A stretch of 64,000 nucleotides of DNA from Megaustenia siamemsis. Taxonomy: Eukaryota > Mollusca > Gastropoda > Stylommatophora > Ariophantidae. This document shows, piece after piece, positions 23,801-37,100 of the stretch. Within the stretch, counting starts at the first letter, position 1; each line of letters starts with the position of its first letter. The notes below the pieces were generated by a model, which worked only from the letters and a program-made list of their open reading frames with translations, did not search any database and was not told the DNA's origin. The position numbers and the translations under genes are program-made. The stretch lies in contig JAVIAB010000047.1 of NCBI GenBank assembly GCA_032433765.1, positions 14,497,107-14,561,106 on the forward strand, read 5' to 3'.

Positions 23801-26800
23801 ACTTCATCGTTTGTTATCTTTTGTTTCCCTCCAATTCTACCTATTCTTCTATAAATCCACATTTCAAAGGCTTCAATTTTCTGTTCTGTTTTCTTGTCTA
23901 ATGTCCATGTTTCTGCATCATACAGGAATATTGAGAAGATGTAACATTTTGCCATTCTTAGTTTCAGCCCTGCTGATATTTGTTTTGTTGTTAGTATATT
24001 TTTCACGGCATTAAAATTACTTTTTGCCATACCTATTCTTTTGTTTATTTCAGTTTTGCATTTTCCATCATTGGTTATAGTATGTCCTAGGTAATTGTAA
24101 CTCTGGACTGTCTCCAGATGTATTCCCTCAACTGTGATATTTAATTGTAGGTCTTGAGAATTTTCTTTGTTTATGATCATAGTTTTAGTCTTTTTGATAT
24201 TCATTTCTAGTCCATATTTTTTGCTTGTTGTGTTTATCACATTAAGTAATTGTTGTAGGTCTTTAGGATTTTCTGCTAGTAGAACAGTATCATCTGCGTA
24301 TCTTAGGTTATTGATTATCTTTCCATTAATGTTTAGGCCTTGTATCTCTGAGATGTTTTTAAAGATTTTCTCAGTGTATAGATTGAACAAGCTTGGTGAT
24401 AGGATCCATCCTTGTCTTACTTCTCTTTTTATGTCCATGGAGGAGGAATTAATCCATAATTACCAAGAGGCAACTAAATTTTTTAAAAACAAAAATTCAT
24501 GCAGGAGGAGCATTTTAGTCTTTCCTTTTTTTTTTTTTAGTTCATGTGATGAGTTTAAGAGAAAGAAATAGCAAATGTGTTCTGCAAGGTAACAGAATGT
24601 TAATTTATTGCATGACAGGCTGTTGACAAGGATGCAGGGAATAACTCACAACTTGCGTTCTCATTGGTCAGTGGAAAGTAAGTGTCTATCGTCATTTCTA
24701 GTTGGTTACTATAAAGTGATTATCATACATCACTTCCTCATTGGTGATAAGATGGGGTGACCATTCATCCCCGATTTTCGGGGATAGTCCCCGAAGTGTA
24801 GAAGTTGTCCCCGAAAGAAATTTGTCCCCGATTTCAGTGAATAAATAAATGTTCATACACGGAATCTGCCCTCTTTTAAAATAATCACTAGGACTCAGGA
24901 TGTTACTGAGTTGTGTTTCTTTATCCCAGTCTGAGCGGCATTAGCAGGAAGATAAAAGAGAAGACTTGAACGCGTTGTGTCGGAGATAGCTCTTTGAACT
25001 CTTAAAGCGCGGTGCTATGTCACTTCTATTCCAGCCACTGACTTCTATTGGGATGGGTTTAATTTTTAAAAAAGCAGACACTCTCTCTCCCACCACCCCT
25101 GCCTTTCCAGACATTTCCCGCCAAAGTATCTTTCCCGGCCAATTTTCAAATCAGTCCGAGTGTAATGACAGTACAGTGCAGTTGTGTTTTCTATTTGTGA
25201 TCAGTGGATGTCTGTTGCATAAAACAATGCTTTCCAAAAAACGTGTCATTTTAGTGATTCGCTGAAAGCTGAATTTCCATTTATTATACAAGCAATTTTA
25301 AAGGATAGAACACTAGTGAAATGTAATATATGTAATTCAAATTTTTCTATAGCAAGTGGTGAAAGGACATCAATAACTGATCATCTACAGGCAAAAAAGC
25401 ATAAGGATGCGCTGCTTTGTAAGTCTCAGTCTGGGTGTATGACAAATTATTTTTGTAAAACAGAACTCTCAAAAGATGAATACACTCTAGCTGTTCATGA
25501 AGGAACCTTCGCATGTCATACTGTACTTCATAACCATAGTTTCCGCAGTATGGATTGTACAACAATTCTACAAAAGGAATTTTCAATGAAACAATTTTCC
25601 TGTGCAAGAACAAAGTGTGAATCCATAATTACCAATGTTTTTGCTCCTTGGGCTATTGATGAACTAAAAAATTACCTCAAATAAATCAGCTTCATAACAT
25701 TGTCTTGCGAAACATCTAATCATAAACATGTTAAGCTACTTCCTATTTTAGTTCGTTATTTTCAGGCTTATGAGCTGGAAACTCCAGTAAAGACCAAATT
25801 GATTGCTTTCATAGATATCCCAGGAGAAATGTCCGACATAATATCTGAACAATTGCTGAAAGCAATTGATAATTTTGACTAAAACAAAAAGATTGTTGGA
25901 CTCTCAGCAGACAATACAAATACAAACTTTGGAGGCTTGTTGAGAAAAGGGAGAGATAATGTCATAACTAAAATAAAGTCCAAGTTAAACAGACCCATAA
26001 TGGGTCTTGGTTGCAACTCACACATAATTCACAATTGTGCAAAACCAGAATTTGATTCCATGACTATGGATATGGAAGTGATTGTAACAAAAATATTTGG
26101 ATACTTTCACATTCACACGGTTCGTGTAGAATGCCTAAAAGACTTCTTTAAATTTGCTGGACAGGAGTTTAAGCAATTATTAGGTTATTCGAATATAAGG
26201 TGGTTGTCATTACTTCCAGCCTTGGAAAGAATATTGAAACTGTATCGATCACTGAGATCTTTCTTCTTGTCAGAAACACACTGTCCTACAATATTGAAAC
26301 AATTCTTTGAAAACAGTGAATGAGAGCTTTGGCTCAGCTTTGCTCATTCTCACGCATCACTCTTCCATGAAACAATTAAGGCGATTGAAGGCGACGACAA
26401 GAGTGCAACAGAATCAGTACTAGCTGTGAACAATCTCATTATAAAATTAGAACCTCGACGCGATGAAAATGTCATCCCACACATGGTAAAGAGTATGCTA
26501 ACTGATTTAGTAGAAAGTGGTGACATCCAAATGGAAAGGTATTTCCAAATAAGTAAAGAATTCTATAATACTGCTGTACATTACTTGCAGTCTTGGAACA
26601 AGCACAATGAGGAATTGTCACAACTGAGCTGCCTTCTCTTGGATAATGTGCCTGAAAGGAAACATTTTGATAATGCAGTAGAACAAATATCTTCAAAGTG
26701 TCATGAAGTTGTAAACGTCAATCGTGATGAGCTCTTTGATGAATTTACTTATTTGCGAGGCCATCTGTTGCAAAAAGATTGTGAGTGGTTCAGTAACAAG

Positions 26801-28068
26801 CCCCCATGTAGAAAATGGAATGTATTACTCAGGTACTTGAAAGAAAATAATGTACCACATGCTAATGTGAAGAGAATTCTTGAACTTTTTATGTGCTTAC
26901 CTGGCAGAAGTGCATCCGTAGAAAGACTATTTTCTCAAATGAACTACGTCTGGTCCGAAGAGAAATCACGGATTAATGTGAGCACGGTGCAAGCAATGTT
27001 AACAATAAAAACTAACATTAATTTATCGTGTGAAAGCTTCAGTGAAAAACTTGCTTCAAATCATGAGATCTTGAGAAAGATACACTCAAAAAACAAGTAC
27101 CACGCCGAGGCAACAACCTCTTCAGTAGAAATAAGGTACTGTAAACATTACTTTAATATTGCAATTGATATCTATATGTTGTTACAATTTTTTTTATTTT
27201 AAACTTTTTTTTTGTTATTGAGAAACAAAACTAGCTATTGTAATTTCATTAAGTGCGTGTATCGCATAAGTACCGTGAATATTAACAAAAATAAAATCAA
27301 ATAGCAAATAAACATAGTTATTATGAAATTTAAAGTTATCTTTTTTTTTTGCATCTACAAAATTTCTTGCGCATACACAGTCACACACCCACCCACACAT
27401 ATAAATATATAAAAATAAATATATATATATATATGTACACACACGCACGCACACACACACACATGCACACACACACGCATGCACGCACACACGCGTGCAC
27501 GCGCACACACACACACACACAATCGTTCGTCCCCGATTTTGTGGGACAGTCTCAGAAATAAGCAAAAAAATCCTCTGAAATTTAAAAAATATGACAAATG
27601 TCCCCGAAAACAATGGGAAAAAAATGGTCACCCTATTATGATAAGATGCAATGTAAACTCTCTCTCTCTTTCTATCTCTCTTTCTATCTCTCTCTCTCTC
27701 TTTCTCTCTCTCTCTATCGCTCTCTCTCTCTCTCTTCTCCAGTTCTTAATTAATTACTATAAAGTGAGTAAGAAAAATATAAAAAAAATACTTAATCCAG
27801 AAAATGTTTAATTCTAAAGCAATGGCTTAGACATATTAATACCAAAAGTGAAAAGTGTTCCAATAAGAGCTATTGTGGTCCTACAGAATCCATTAACTCT
27901 AATGATTGAGAAATTGTTAACAGTAGTGGAGGTTATAGTAGAAATAACACTAATTCTAGTGACGGCATCGTTATATTTTTTATTGAAATATTTCTTGACA
28001 TCATCATCATATTCCATGTATTCTGGGATAGACGATCATGTCTCTCTACACCTTCTCTATCTTCAGTA

Positions 28069-28129
<61 letters not shown>

Positions 28130-31100
28130 TATATATATTTCTGATGATTTCCTTGCAAGCTAACCCTTGAGCTGTCATTTCTCTTCACTGTCCTCTTTGG
28201 TTACTTACCTTGCAATTTTTTCTTGTTGTTGATAATATTTTACATTTTTTCTCCTCTCATTTCTTGGCCAAAAAATAGAATGACTACTTTTTTCCCATAA
28301 ACTTTCTTTTTTGTTTTGGAAGGGTTGCCTTCCCTTACGATTCCTACTTACTTTGCCAGGCAAGACTGGTTAGCCTGATGCTAGGGGCACTATGAAGAGG
28401 TAGAGCAGGGTCTGAATAGATCTGGTTCACCGATGCTTTGACTATGATTCATTGACAGCTTCAAGCTTTGTTGCTGAACAAAAAAAAAAAATTCATTCGT
28501 TTCGGCTGTTTCTTTAACATTCTTTTGTAAAACCACACATCCTATGATATCCATACATTTTATCGTATCCAATCCAACTTCCATGATTCACTTCCATACA
28601 TCAAGACTCAATCTATATTACATAAAAGATTTTTATTTTATTTTTTTATACATCTCCAGTGTCTATAATGAGTTGTGTATTATCTTTGTCATTTTTCGAA
28701 TCATGTATCTCCTCAACTACAGAAAATGTTCATGTTCATTTTTGTGGTTACAGTACAGGATAGCCAATCTCATGTCCAACCCTCCTTAGTCACCTCTTAC
28801 GAACATGCCTGGTAGGGAACAGCGTTACATTTCTTTACTTCCCTTTCGGGCCTCAGCAGACAACGGATAGGACACACACTGCAGACATCAACTGCGGGCA
28901 AAACACAATGAGCCTTCTTGTTTTATCCCAAGGAGAGGAGATAAAGGGAAAGACAAAAATATACTTGGAGAAGACAGGTGGAAGCAGAGATGAAGAGAGT
29001 GGGGAAGACATGAAACGGACGTAAGAGAATGGCAAGAAACCGAACGGTTTGAAAAGTGTTTGTTGAAGACCTATGCTCTACAGGGGGGGGGGGGGGGTTG
29101 GAAGTGGAGGATGGAGAAGAAGTCGAGGAAGAGGAGGAAGCAGAAAAAGAGAATGAAGAGGAAGAAGAAAAAGTGGAAGGAGAAGAAGAGAAGGAGGATA
29201 ATAGGAAGATAAAAATGTATAAGAAGAAGAGGAGGAAGAAGAAGAAATAGAAGAAGAGGAAGAAGACAAATTAGAAGAAGAGGAAGAAGACAAATTAGAA
29301 GAAGAGGAAGAAGACAAATTAGAAGAAGAGGAAGAAGACAAATTAGAAGAAGAGGAAGAAGACAAATTAGAAGAAGAGGAAGAAGACAAATTAGAAGAAG
29401 AGGAAGAAGACAAATTAGAAGAAGAGGAAGAAGACAAATTAGAAGAAGAGGAAGAAGACAAATTAGAAGAAGAGGAAGAAGACAAATTAGAAGAAGAGGA
29501 AGAAGACAAATTAGAAGAAGAGGAAGAAGACAAATTAGAAGAGGAGGGGGATGAGGAAGAAGAAAAAGAAGAAGAAGAGGAGGAAGATAAGGAAATGGAG
29601 AAGAAGAGCAGAAGGAGAAGGAAGTGGAATAAGAAAAAGAAGAAGAGCCTACATTTTATCATGACTGTTTCATATATTTACATATGTTTATATCATCCAT
29701 GTCACATTAGATATTGTTTCTTTTATTTTTCTATGCGCTAACATTAGTCTCGTACCACAGGGAATACTTTGCCATCAACACAGAGTCAGGTCAGATCACT
29801 CTTGTGGGCATTCCCAATATTACCAGCTCAGAGTTCCAGCTCCTGGCAACGGACTTTGGACAGCCTCCATTGACAGGCATGGCCTCTCTCAAGGTGAGGG
29901 TGGAGTGAGGGAAAGAGTGAGAAGGTAGAGGGAATGAAGATAATGGGCAGAGTTGTTAGAGAGCGGAGGAGTGGGTGAGGTGGTGATGATGGACTAATGA
30001 ATAGAAAATAAGGCAAGATGTAGATTGGGTGGGTGAGTGAATGAGTGGGTAGGTGAGTGAATGGGTTGCTGAGTGAGTGGGTGAGTGAGTGAGTAATAGG
30101 TGAGTGAATGATGAGATATTCAGTGAGTGGATACGTGAGAGAGTGATTAGTTGTCATAAGTGAGTAATAAGTGACTTAGTAAGTAATAAGACATTGAGTG
30201 AGTGAGTGAGTAATAGGTGAGTGAAAGATGAGATATTGAGTGAGTGGATACGTGAGAGAGTGAGTGATTAGTTGTCATAAGTGTGTAATAAGTAACATAG
30301 TGAGTGAGTAATGAGATATTGAGTGAGTGGGTGAGTGAGTGAGTGAACGAGCAAGCAATGACTTGTCATAAATGAGTAATGATTGACTGAGTGAGTGAGT
30401 AATGATATATTGTGTGAATGATAAGTGACAGAGTTAGTGAATTGCGAGTTGTCAAAATGAAATGGGTGCGTTAATTCAGCGATGGAAAGATAAAACAGGA
30501 ATTGAGACAAAAAGCAAAGGATGAAGAGAAACAGCAAGGAAATAAGACAAATAGCAGAGGTATTCGATTAACAGCAATGGAATTAATTAGAGGGACAGCA
30601 AGAGAATTAGAGGGACAGCAAGGGAATTAGAGGGACAGCAATGGAATAATAGGGGCGGCAAAAGAAAAAGAGGGACAGCGGGGAAATAAGATGGATAACA
30701 GTGGAAATTAAAGGAACAGCAGGTAAATAAGAGAAATAGCAGAGGTTTAAGATGGACAACAATGGAATAAAAGGGATAGCAAATGAATAAGAGGAACAGG
30801 AAAGGAATAAGATGGACAGCTAAGGAGTATTAGAGACATCAAGGGAATAAGAGGGACAACAAGGGAATAAGGGGCAGCAAGGGAATAAGAGAGACAGCAA
30901 GGTATCCAGTGAGAGATAAATAGGAGAGTAAAAGAGGAGAAAGCAATAAAGTGAAAAAGATAGCAAGAGAGTAAAGGAGTGAAATAGCAAGGTGGTGAAA
31001 GAGACAGCTGGTGAATGAGGGAGGCAGACAGCAGAAATGTCAGAGACAGCAAAAGAGTGAGGAAGAGGTAAAAATAGGTGATTGATTCTCCAAAGGAGGA

Positions 31101-34100
31101 GATGGAGAGAGACAATTTAGGGGGACGGTGGAAGGAGTTGAGACACATCGAGAGGGCTTGGTAGCAAGCAACAATGCAACATGGAAGAGAGAAGCAGGGA
31201 AGTGAACTTAACCCACAAATTAAATGGATCCAGTTTATGCTAATGAACTAATGTATTTTCTCCACTCAGGTTCGATGGCCCCTTTACAATGATACAGCTA
31301 CTGTAATCCTACCTGTGAGTAGGGACAAGCTGATGGCTGACAGAGAGGGCGTGGCCAAGTAAGTATACAGCCATCCACACCAAGGTAATATTACCGTATT
31401 TGTTAAATTCAAGGTGTCCACAAAAGACCATATCTAATTCATTTGTTTCCCTCTAAATAGCTCCTGTGTGGAAAGACATGGAACAAGAATGTACATGAAT
31501 GCACGTGTAAGGATATATATATATATATATATTTATGAGATCCTAACTTACCATATACATATTTGGAACATGATTTTTTAATTTTTTTTTAAAAGAGATG
31601 GAAGAATTGGATTCATATTCTCAGTTGCGGTGGATACTCAGAAAAGGTCACAACTTCTCTAATATGCTCTCCCTTCCTATCAATTGAGTTTAATGTACAA
31701 CCACTCACCATATTCCCTAGTATAGCCATGATATAGTTCAAGCAATTCGAGCTGTTACTAATAAATAGGCCGAATGTCTTTGGAGAACCAATTATAAAAC
31801 ATTAACAGACCTTGCAATCTGTATGAGAACTAAGTAGGACATTTCAGCAATCACCTCCCTTTTGACAACAGTGATTAAAATAAGATGGCTTTTTCCTCTT
31901 TTTATCGAAACATACAGAAGTATAGACCTACAGGAGGTCAATTTTATTAATACCTCTTTAAATATACTGCGCTGCATCTTTATGCAAAAAAACTTAAACA
32001 AAACTGTCAACAAAAAAAAAGTAAAGTACCCCCGTCACGCCAAGTGGCGTGTAGGGAAATATGGTGTTAGTGACCCTATATTTTACAGACCTTCAGCACA
32101 TGATTTTTGGGGTAATGTGGTCGGTATTACGCCCGTGCTGCTTTACTTTCCCAGAAAAAAATTTGGTACCCATTTAAGGCTGGGTGAACCCTACCCCTTG
32201 TCCTTTGTAAACAAAACTGTAAGTGTTGTTAATTAGCAGTGAAACAATATTTTATAATACATTACAACGCAAATAACTAAAATAGGATGTAATTATGATA
32301 ATTTAGGGCAATAATTGAAGGAACTATTCTAAATAGCATAATCGCAGTATTATTTAAATGGCAAATTATCAGGTTATAGGTCAACCTAAAAGTTCAATCT
32401 GATCTCCTGGTCTCCACAAGTTTTGAACCCACCGTCTGATTGACTTTTAGGTATCAGTCTCAGGTCCGTTGTGTAAACAAGATCTGACGACTAAACTAAA
32501 CTCAGGATTCTGCTTGATTGATACCAATTGCAGACAAGAGTTTGTAAAAATGTGCTCTTAAATCATGGTTCCCTGTTCTAAAACTTAAGAGCTTTGTCTT
32601 TTCAATGTGATTATAATATCTGGTTCAGGGGCAGAGGCAAGCAACAGTCATGAGTACACGTGCGTGAAAGACATCGCCAATGATAGCAAGAACAAGATAT
32701 TTTTGATGTTGGTTCTATATTCAAGAGCAAGATGTCTTTGTGATGATGGTCTTTTTTTTTTTTTTTTTTTTGTGCCCAGCTTTCAACTCTGGCGAAATTC
32801 CTAGCGACTAGGAACTGAATTTTACTTGTTAATTCATTTTTTTCCTGGCAGCCACGTGCATAGGGGTGACTCGCCACACAGGCAGATAAATCCATCTTCG
32901 GAGGTACTCTTATTTTTTCCATCGATGAGTAATTGACGTTTCAAGCTGGGCCTAACTGCTGAGACCAGGGGTAGTTGCCACAGAGAGAATTCACAAATAA
33001 AAATCCTAACAGGTGCAGCCAGGATTTGAACTCAAAACTTCTCTGACTCAAGACCTACGTCTTGCTTCGAGACCAACCAGTCTCCCAGATGATGATTCTA
33101 TATACAAGTACACAATATTTTTTATAATAATGTTTCTATTAGCATTAACAAGATAACTTGATGATGAAGGTTGTATATATGCAAGAACAAGACATCTTTG
33201 TGATGATGATTCTATATACAAGTACACAATATTTTTTATAATAATGTTTCTATTAGCATTAACAAGATAACTTGATGATGAAGGTTGTATATATGCAAGA
33301 ACAAGACATCTTTGTGATGATGGTTCTATATACAAGTACACAATATTTTTTATAATAATGGTTCTATTAGCATTAACAAGATAACTTGATGATGAAGGTT
33401 GTATATATGCAAGAACAAGACATCTTTGTGATGATGATTCTATATACAAGTACACAATATTTTTTATAATAATGGTTCTATTAGCATTAACAAGATAACT
33501 TGATGATGAAGGTTGTATATATGCAAGAACAAGACATCTTTGTGATGATGGTTCTATATACAAGTACACGATATTTTTTATAATAATGTTTCTATTAGCA
33601 TTAACAAGATAACTTGATGATGAAGGTTGTATATATGCAAGAACAAGACATCTTTGTGATGATGATTCTATATACAAGTACAAGATATTTTTATGGTGAT
33701 ACTTCTATATACAAAAACAAGCTATCTTTGTGATATTGTTTTGTTTATTCTCTTCAGAAAATTAACCTCCATTTTGGGAGTGGTTGTCAAAATCCTGAAC
33801 ATTGAAAGTCTTGGACGAGTCCCAGATGTTGGGTAGGTTCTGTCATGTGACAAGTCGTCAGCTCTCACTTGTCTCCTCAAAGTATCATATTTGCTCTCAT
33901 TCATATCAGATGCGTTTGATAAATGTTCAAAGAACTATTGTTCGTATCATTTAACAGCTATTAATCATCTCTTAATCGCAACAATTATGGAAGTCATCTT
34001 CAAATCAAAATAAGAATAACGGAACCTAGATCATATTAAAAGTTATGCCTATCATTAATTATGATAATATTGATGTTAATCAAAATGTAAATGTGGATGC

Positions 34101-37100
34101 TGTAGATGCTAATGTTGATGTTAATTGAAATGTTGATCACTCTTTTTATGCTAATGTTGATGTTAATTGAAATGTTGATCACTCTTTTTTATGCTAATGT
34201 TATGTTAATCAAAATGTTGATCACTCTGTTGATACTAATGTTGATGTTAATTGAATTGTAAATATTGATCACTCTATAAATGTTGATCGTGATTTCGTAA
34301 CTGCATTGTTGATACTCACTCGTGCTTGATATTGTGCAAGCAAATACTTCTAATTCTGTGTTGCCTGATGACTACACCTGTTTGTCGCCCTCCCTTAAAA
34401 GGATGTATGTGTATGTAGATATGATGTGTTATGGTTTACAATAAGCTGCTATATTTGCTCCTTTCGACCCAACACATCCGAATTCAGTGTGATTGCAGTT
34501 TCTGATTGTATTATTTTTGTTGTTTATCACATGCTTTATGCCAGAGGTGGGCACCCTATGATCCCACTTTTCATCACAGGCCCACCAAGCTTTTTTGACA
34601 GGCCCTTATTTGTTGAATAAGATTTTATAAGTTCATTCCCTTCTGTCCCATGATTTATTTTGTCCTTCATTTTCTTCAGATGAACTATTTTTGTGCTTTG
34701 TTCTTTTGTTTCTTGCCATGTAACTGTCTTTAATTTAGTTCCTGGCTCTTATTTTGGTACTGTCAATGTTAATTTGTTTTATTTTCTACAGGTGACCCTA
34801 GTTTTGTACTCTGTCTTGATGTTGTCTCTGTTTTATTCTTTGAGGAGAGAGTGGAGGTCTTTTTGTGTGTCTGGCATCTCCTCTTTCAGGTGTTCTCTAC
34901 CTCGATAAATTTATCACTGTTGTCACTTTTCTCTGCCGGTTGTTCTTGTATTTGGGTGGTCTGTTTTTGTGGATGTGTGGTCTATTCTTGTAGTTGGGTT
35001 GTCTGTTTTTTGTGGATGTGTGGTCTATTCTTGTAGTTGGGTTGTCTGTTTTTGTGGATGTGTGGTCTATTCTTGTATTTGGGTTGTCTGTTTTTGTGGA
35101 TGTGTTGTCTATTCTTGTATTTGGATTATCTGTATTTTGTGGATGTGTGGTCTATTCTTGCAGTTGGTTTATCTGTTCTTGATTCATGATGGTTTTGTCT
35201 TTGTTTTGTCTATGACTTCTGATTCTTCCCTTCTTCAGATATCATTTATTGCTATGTGTTTAGACATTTAGACAAGCTTAGGTCACAGAAAAGATATTTT
35301 ATTTGAGGTCTACACTTGTTCCCCATAACGTATCAAGCAGGATAATTTCCCCGATTAGAAATTTTTTTCCTGTGCCAGATGGTGGTTATATACGTCGTCA
35401 TCGCTGTGTCCCTATTCAATCTGACTCGGGAAGGTGGCAATCCACAAGACAGAAAGCTCTGCATTGCCTTCTGAGCACCTGTCTTGGATACATGTTCGCT
35501 AACCCTAAGGTAGAAGAGACACAATAAGAATATTGAAAGTTCCCTGGACAGGTAAAAAGACCAATGAGGAAATTCCCAGAGGCCAACACAAAAAGACTTC
35601 TCCTAAAAAGCATAAGAAAAAAACAATCAACATTTTCGGGCACATCATGAGAAGAGGAAAGTTGGAATACTTGGTTACAACTGGCAAAATACAAGGAAAG
35701 AGAGATCGCAGACAACAAAGAGAGAAAATACTGGATAGCTTGGTGTCATGGCATGATAAACAGTCAACAACAGAACTGATACGTTGCACTGTAGATAGAA
35801 GATTGTGGAAGGACATGATCACCTACGCCAACCGGTATGGTACACGATGATGATGGTTGTGTATCATGTCTACAAATGCATCAAAGGGAGTTTCTGTTAT
35901 TAACTAAATATGGTGTGTCCAAAGCACAGTTGTTATTTGCTGATGCGCCGTAGAAATGATGGTCTCTTATCTCCCAATGACTCAAAACAGTGTGATAACT
36001 TAAAAGCACGTTGTTTGCACCTCAAAAGATGTGAGATGTGCATGAGAAGTGTATGCTAGTTGATGAGATGAGGGCTATTTGACTGGTGAAATATGGTTTT
36101 CACAGACGTATGTCTATTTGTGTTTTCGTGTGTTCTAATAGCTGGCAAGTTATCCTCATTACTTGTCCTACATCTGGAAGTAAGCTATATAGAGTCCCCA
36201 TCATAGTCTATTTTGGTTCTCTCAGAGCGACCCTGTTCTGATTCTTCTCTCATCACATGTTTGTGTGACGATGGTCTTGGTGATGAGGTTGAGGCTTCGT
36301 GTTCAATGTTTATGTGGACTCTCAGGATACCAGCACTCTCAGGGTAATATCACTCTCAGGGTAACAGCACCTCTGACAGTGAGATGACAGAAATGACATT
36401 AGTGTTGCTGTAGAGTGTGTGAAGTGTCTATGTTTCTAAACACATTTTCACCTGACATTATTACAAACTTATGTTCATGCTCTGTTTAATATGTCTGCTT
36501 AGACTGTCTGGTCGTGTATGTGACTGACTGCACATCTCACACCTGTGTACCTGTCGGTTATGAACAGCTGATATGTGGCAATTTAAGTTAAAGGTACTGG
36601 TGTACCATCTCAAGTACATGTTGCACGAGTAGGCCTGTTTAGACAGTGTCTGTGTGACCACATCATTTTTAGAAAGGAATGAATGACATCTGTGAATCTA
36701 AAAAATTAGTTTCACTGTAATTGGATTCTTGTGCTGGTATTAAAGGGAAGGAGAGAACAAGAGAAACAGGGACAAAGAAAAACATGAACGTTGTAAGAGA
36801 GATGTGGAAATCAGCATGAGCGTGATGCGCTAGAGAAAGGAGGAAGATACTGTCAGAAGAAAGTGAGCCATTGTAAATAGAATAAGGATGTCGCACCAGA
36901 AGAGAGTGGGAGATGTACATCCAGAAGATTGAAAGTAAGGGATAAAATTCGAAAGAGATGGAGTGTATTTGTCAGAAAATAAGAGTTAGACTGCAAGAGA
37001 GCCGAACGGTCAAAAGAGAAAACAAGTAACACAACAGAATGATTCATAAAAGACAAAAGGCAGTGAGTGGTCAGTTTGGGTCACATGTGGGCAGTGGTCA

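Larger units (their letters stand above)
19408..24618. other. Intron 5 (at least one small exon should lie here)
   Basis: Exon 5 ends in phase 1 while exon 6 starts in phase 0, so a short exon of 3n+2 bases is expected. It would supply the few residues between VKTGQ and AVDKD; none was found by eye. Contents: SINE-T copies (19471-19740, 22205-22480), SINE-1 (19843-20085), a 39-bp array (20087-20835), (TTTAG)n (21017-21056), RTE-F (21080-21470), RTE-A fragments, a poly-C run (22908-22921) and unassigned 22490-23510. Confidence 0.75.
24745..27646 (+). mobile_element. hAT DNA transposon, full length but inactive
   Basis: Flanked by a perfect 8-bp duplication tgataaga (24745-24752 and 27639-27646), the size made by hAT transposases. 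The ends are inverted repeats (left tggggtgaccatt, right complement tagggtgaccatt), followed by further inverted matches with tccccgat and gtccccgaa. The 2886-bp interior holds the transposase pseudogene and a (CA)/(CG) tract at 27370-27520 near the right end. Confidence 0.85.
24678..29760. other. Intron 6
   Basis: Dominated by a hAT element (24753-27638). It is followed by (CT)n (27658-27740), (TA)n (28072-28135), dispersed repeat R (28325-28470), an RTE-F 3' end (28855-29090) and a GA-rich minisatellite (29088-29650). 27760-28060 and 28480-28780 show no recognisable gene. Confidence 0.85.
29894..31269. other. Intron 7, almost entirely tandem repeats
   Basis: (GAGT)n-like DNA at 29990-30440, then a 22-24 bp degenerate array at 30540-31060. 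Nothing else recognised. Confidence 0.85.
31359..33757. other. Intron 8
   Basis: Contains (TA)n at 31508-31533, a truncated SINE-1 (32008-32207), tRNA-like SINE debris (32386-32480 and 32940-33087, both minus strand by their box B-like gttcaaa stretches), a T22 run near 32750-32771, and the 114-bp array (33088-33700). 31540-31990 shows nothing. Confidence 0.8.

Noticed and set aside
29078..29662. 194-codon serine-rich frame on the minus strand
   Set aside because: A by-product of the purine-only minisatellite; 24-bp units keep every phase-matched frame open.
33048..33683. 211-codon frame with a 38-residue repeat on the minus strand
   Set aside because: Explained by the 114-bp (3x38) tandem array; no start context, no homology, lies in an intron.
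35380..35445. Possible hydrophobic mini-exon after an AG acceptor ([13 protein letters not shown])
   Set aside because: Good-looking splice sites by chance are common; phase does not fit between exons 9 and 10, and it lies inside the hAT-bounded segment.
36461..36661. C2H2 zinc-finger gene
   Set aside because: A single degenerate finger on the minus strand with no neighbours; kept only as a note under the unassigned stretch.
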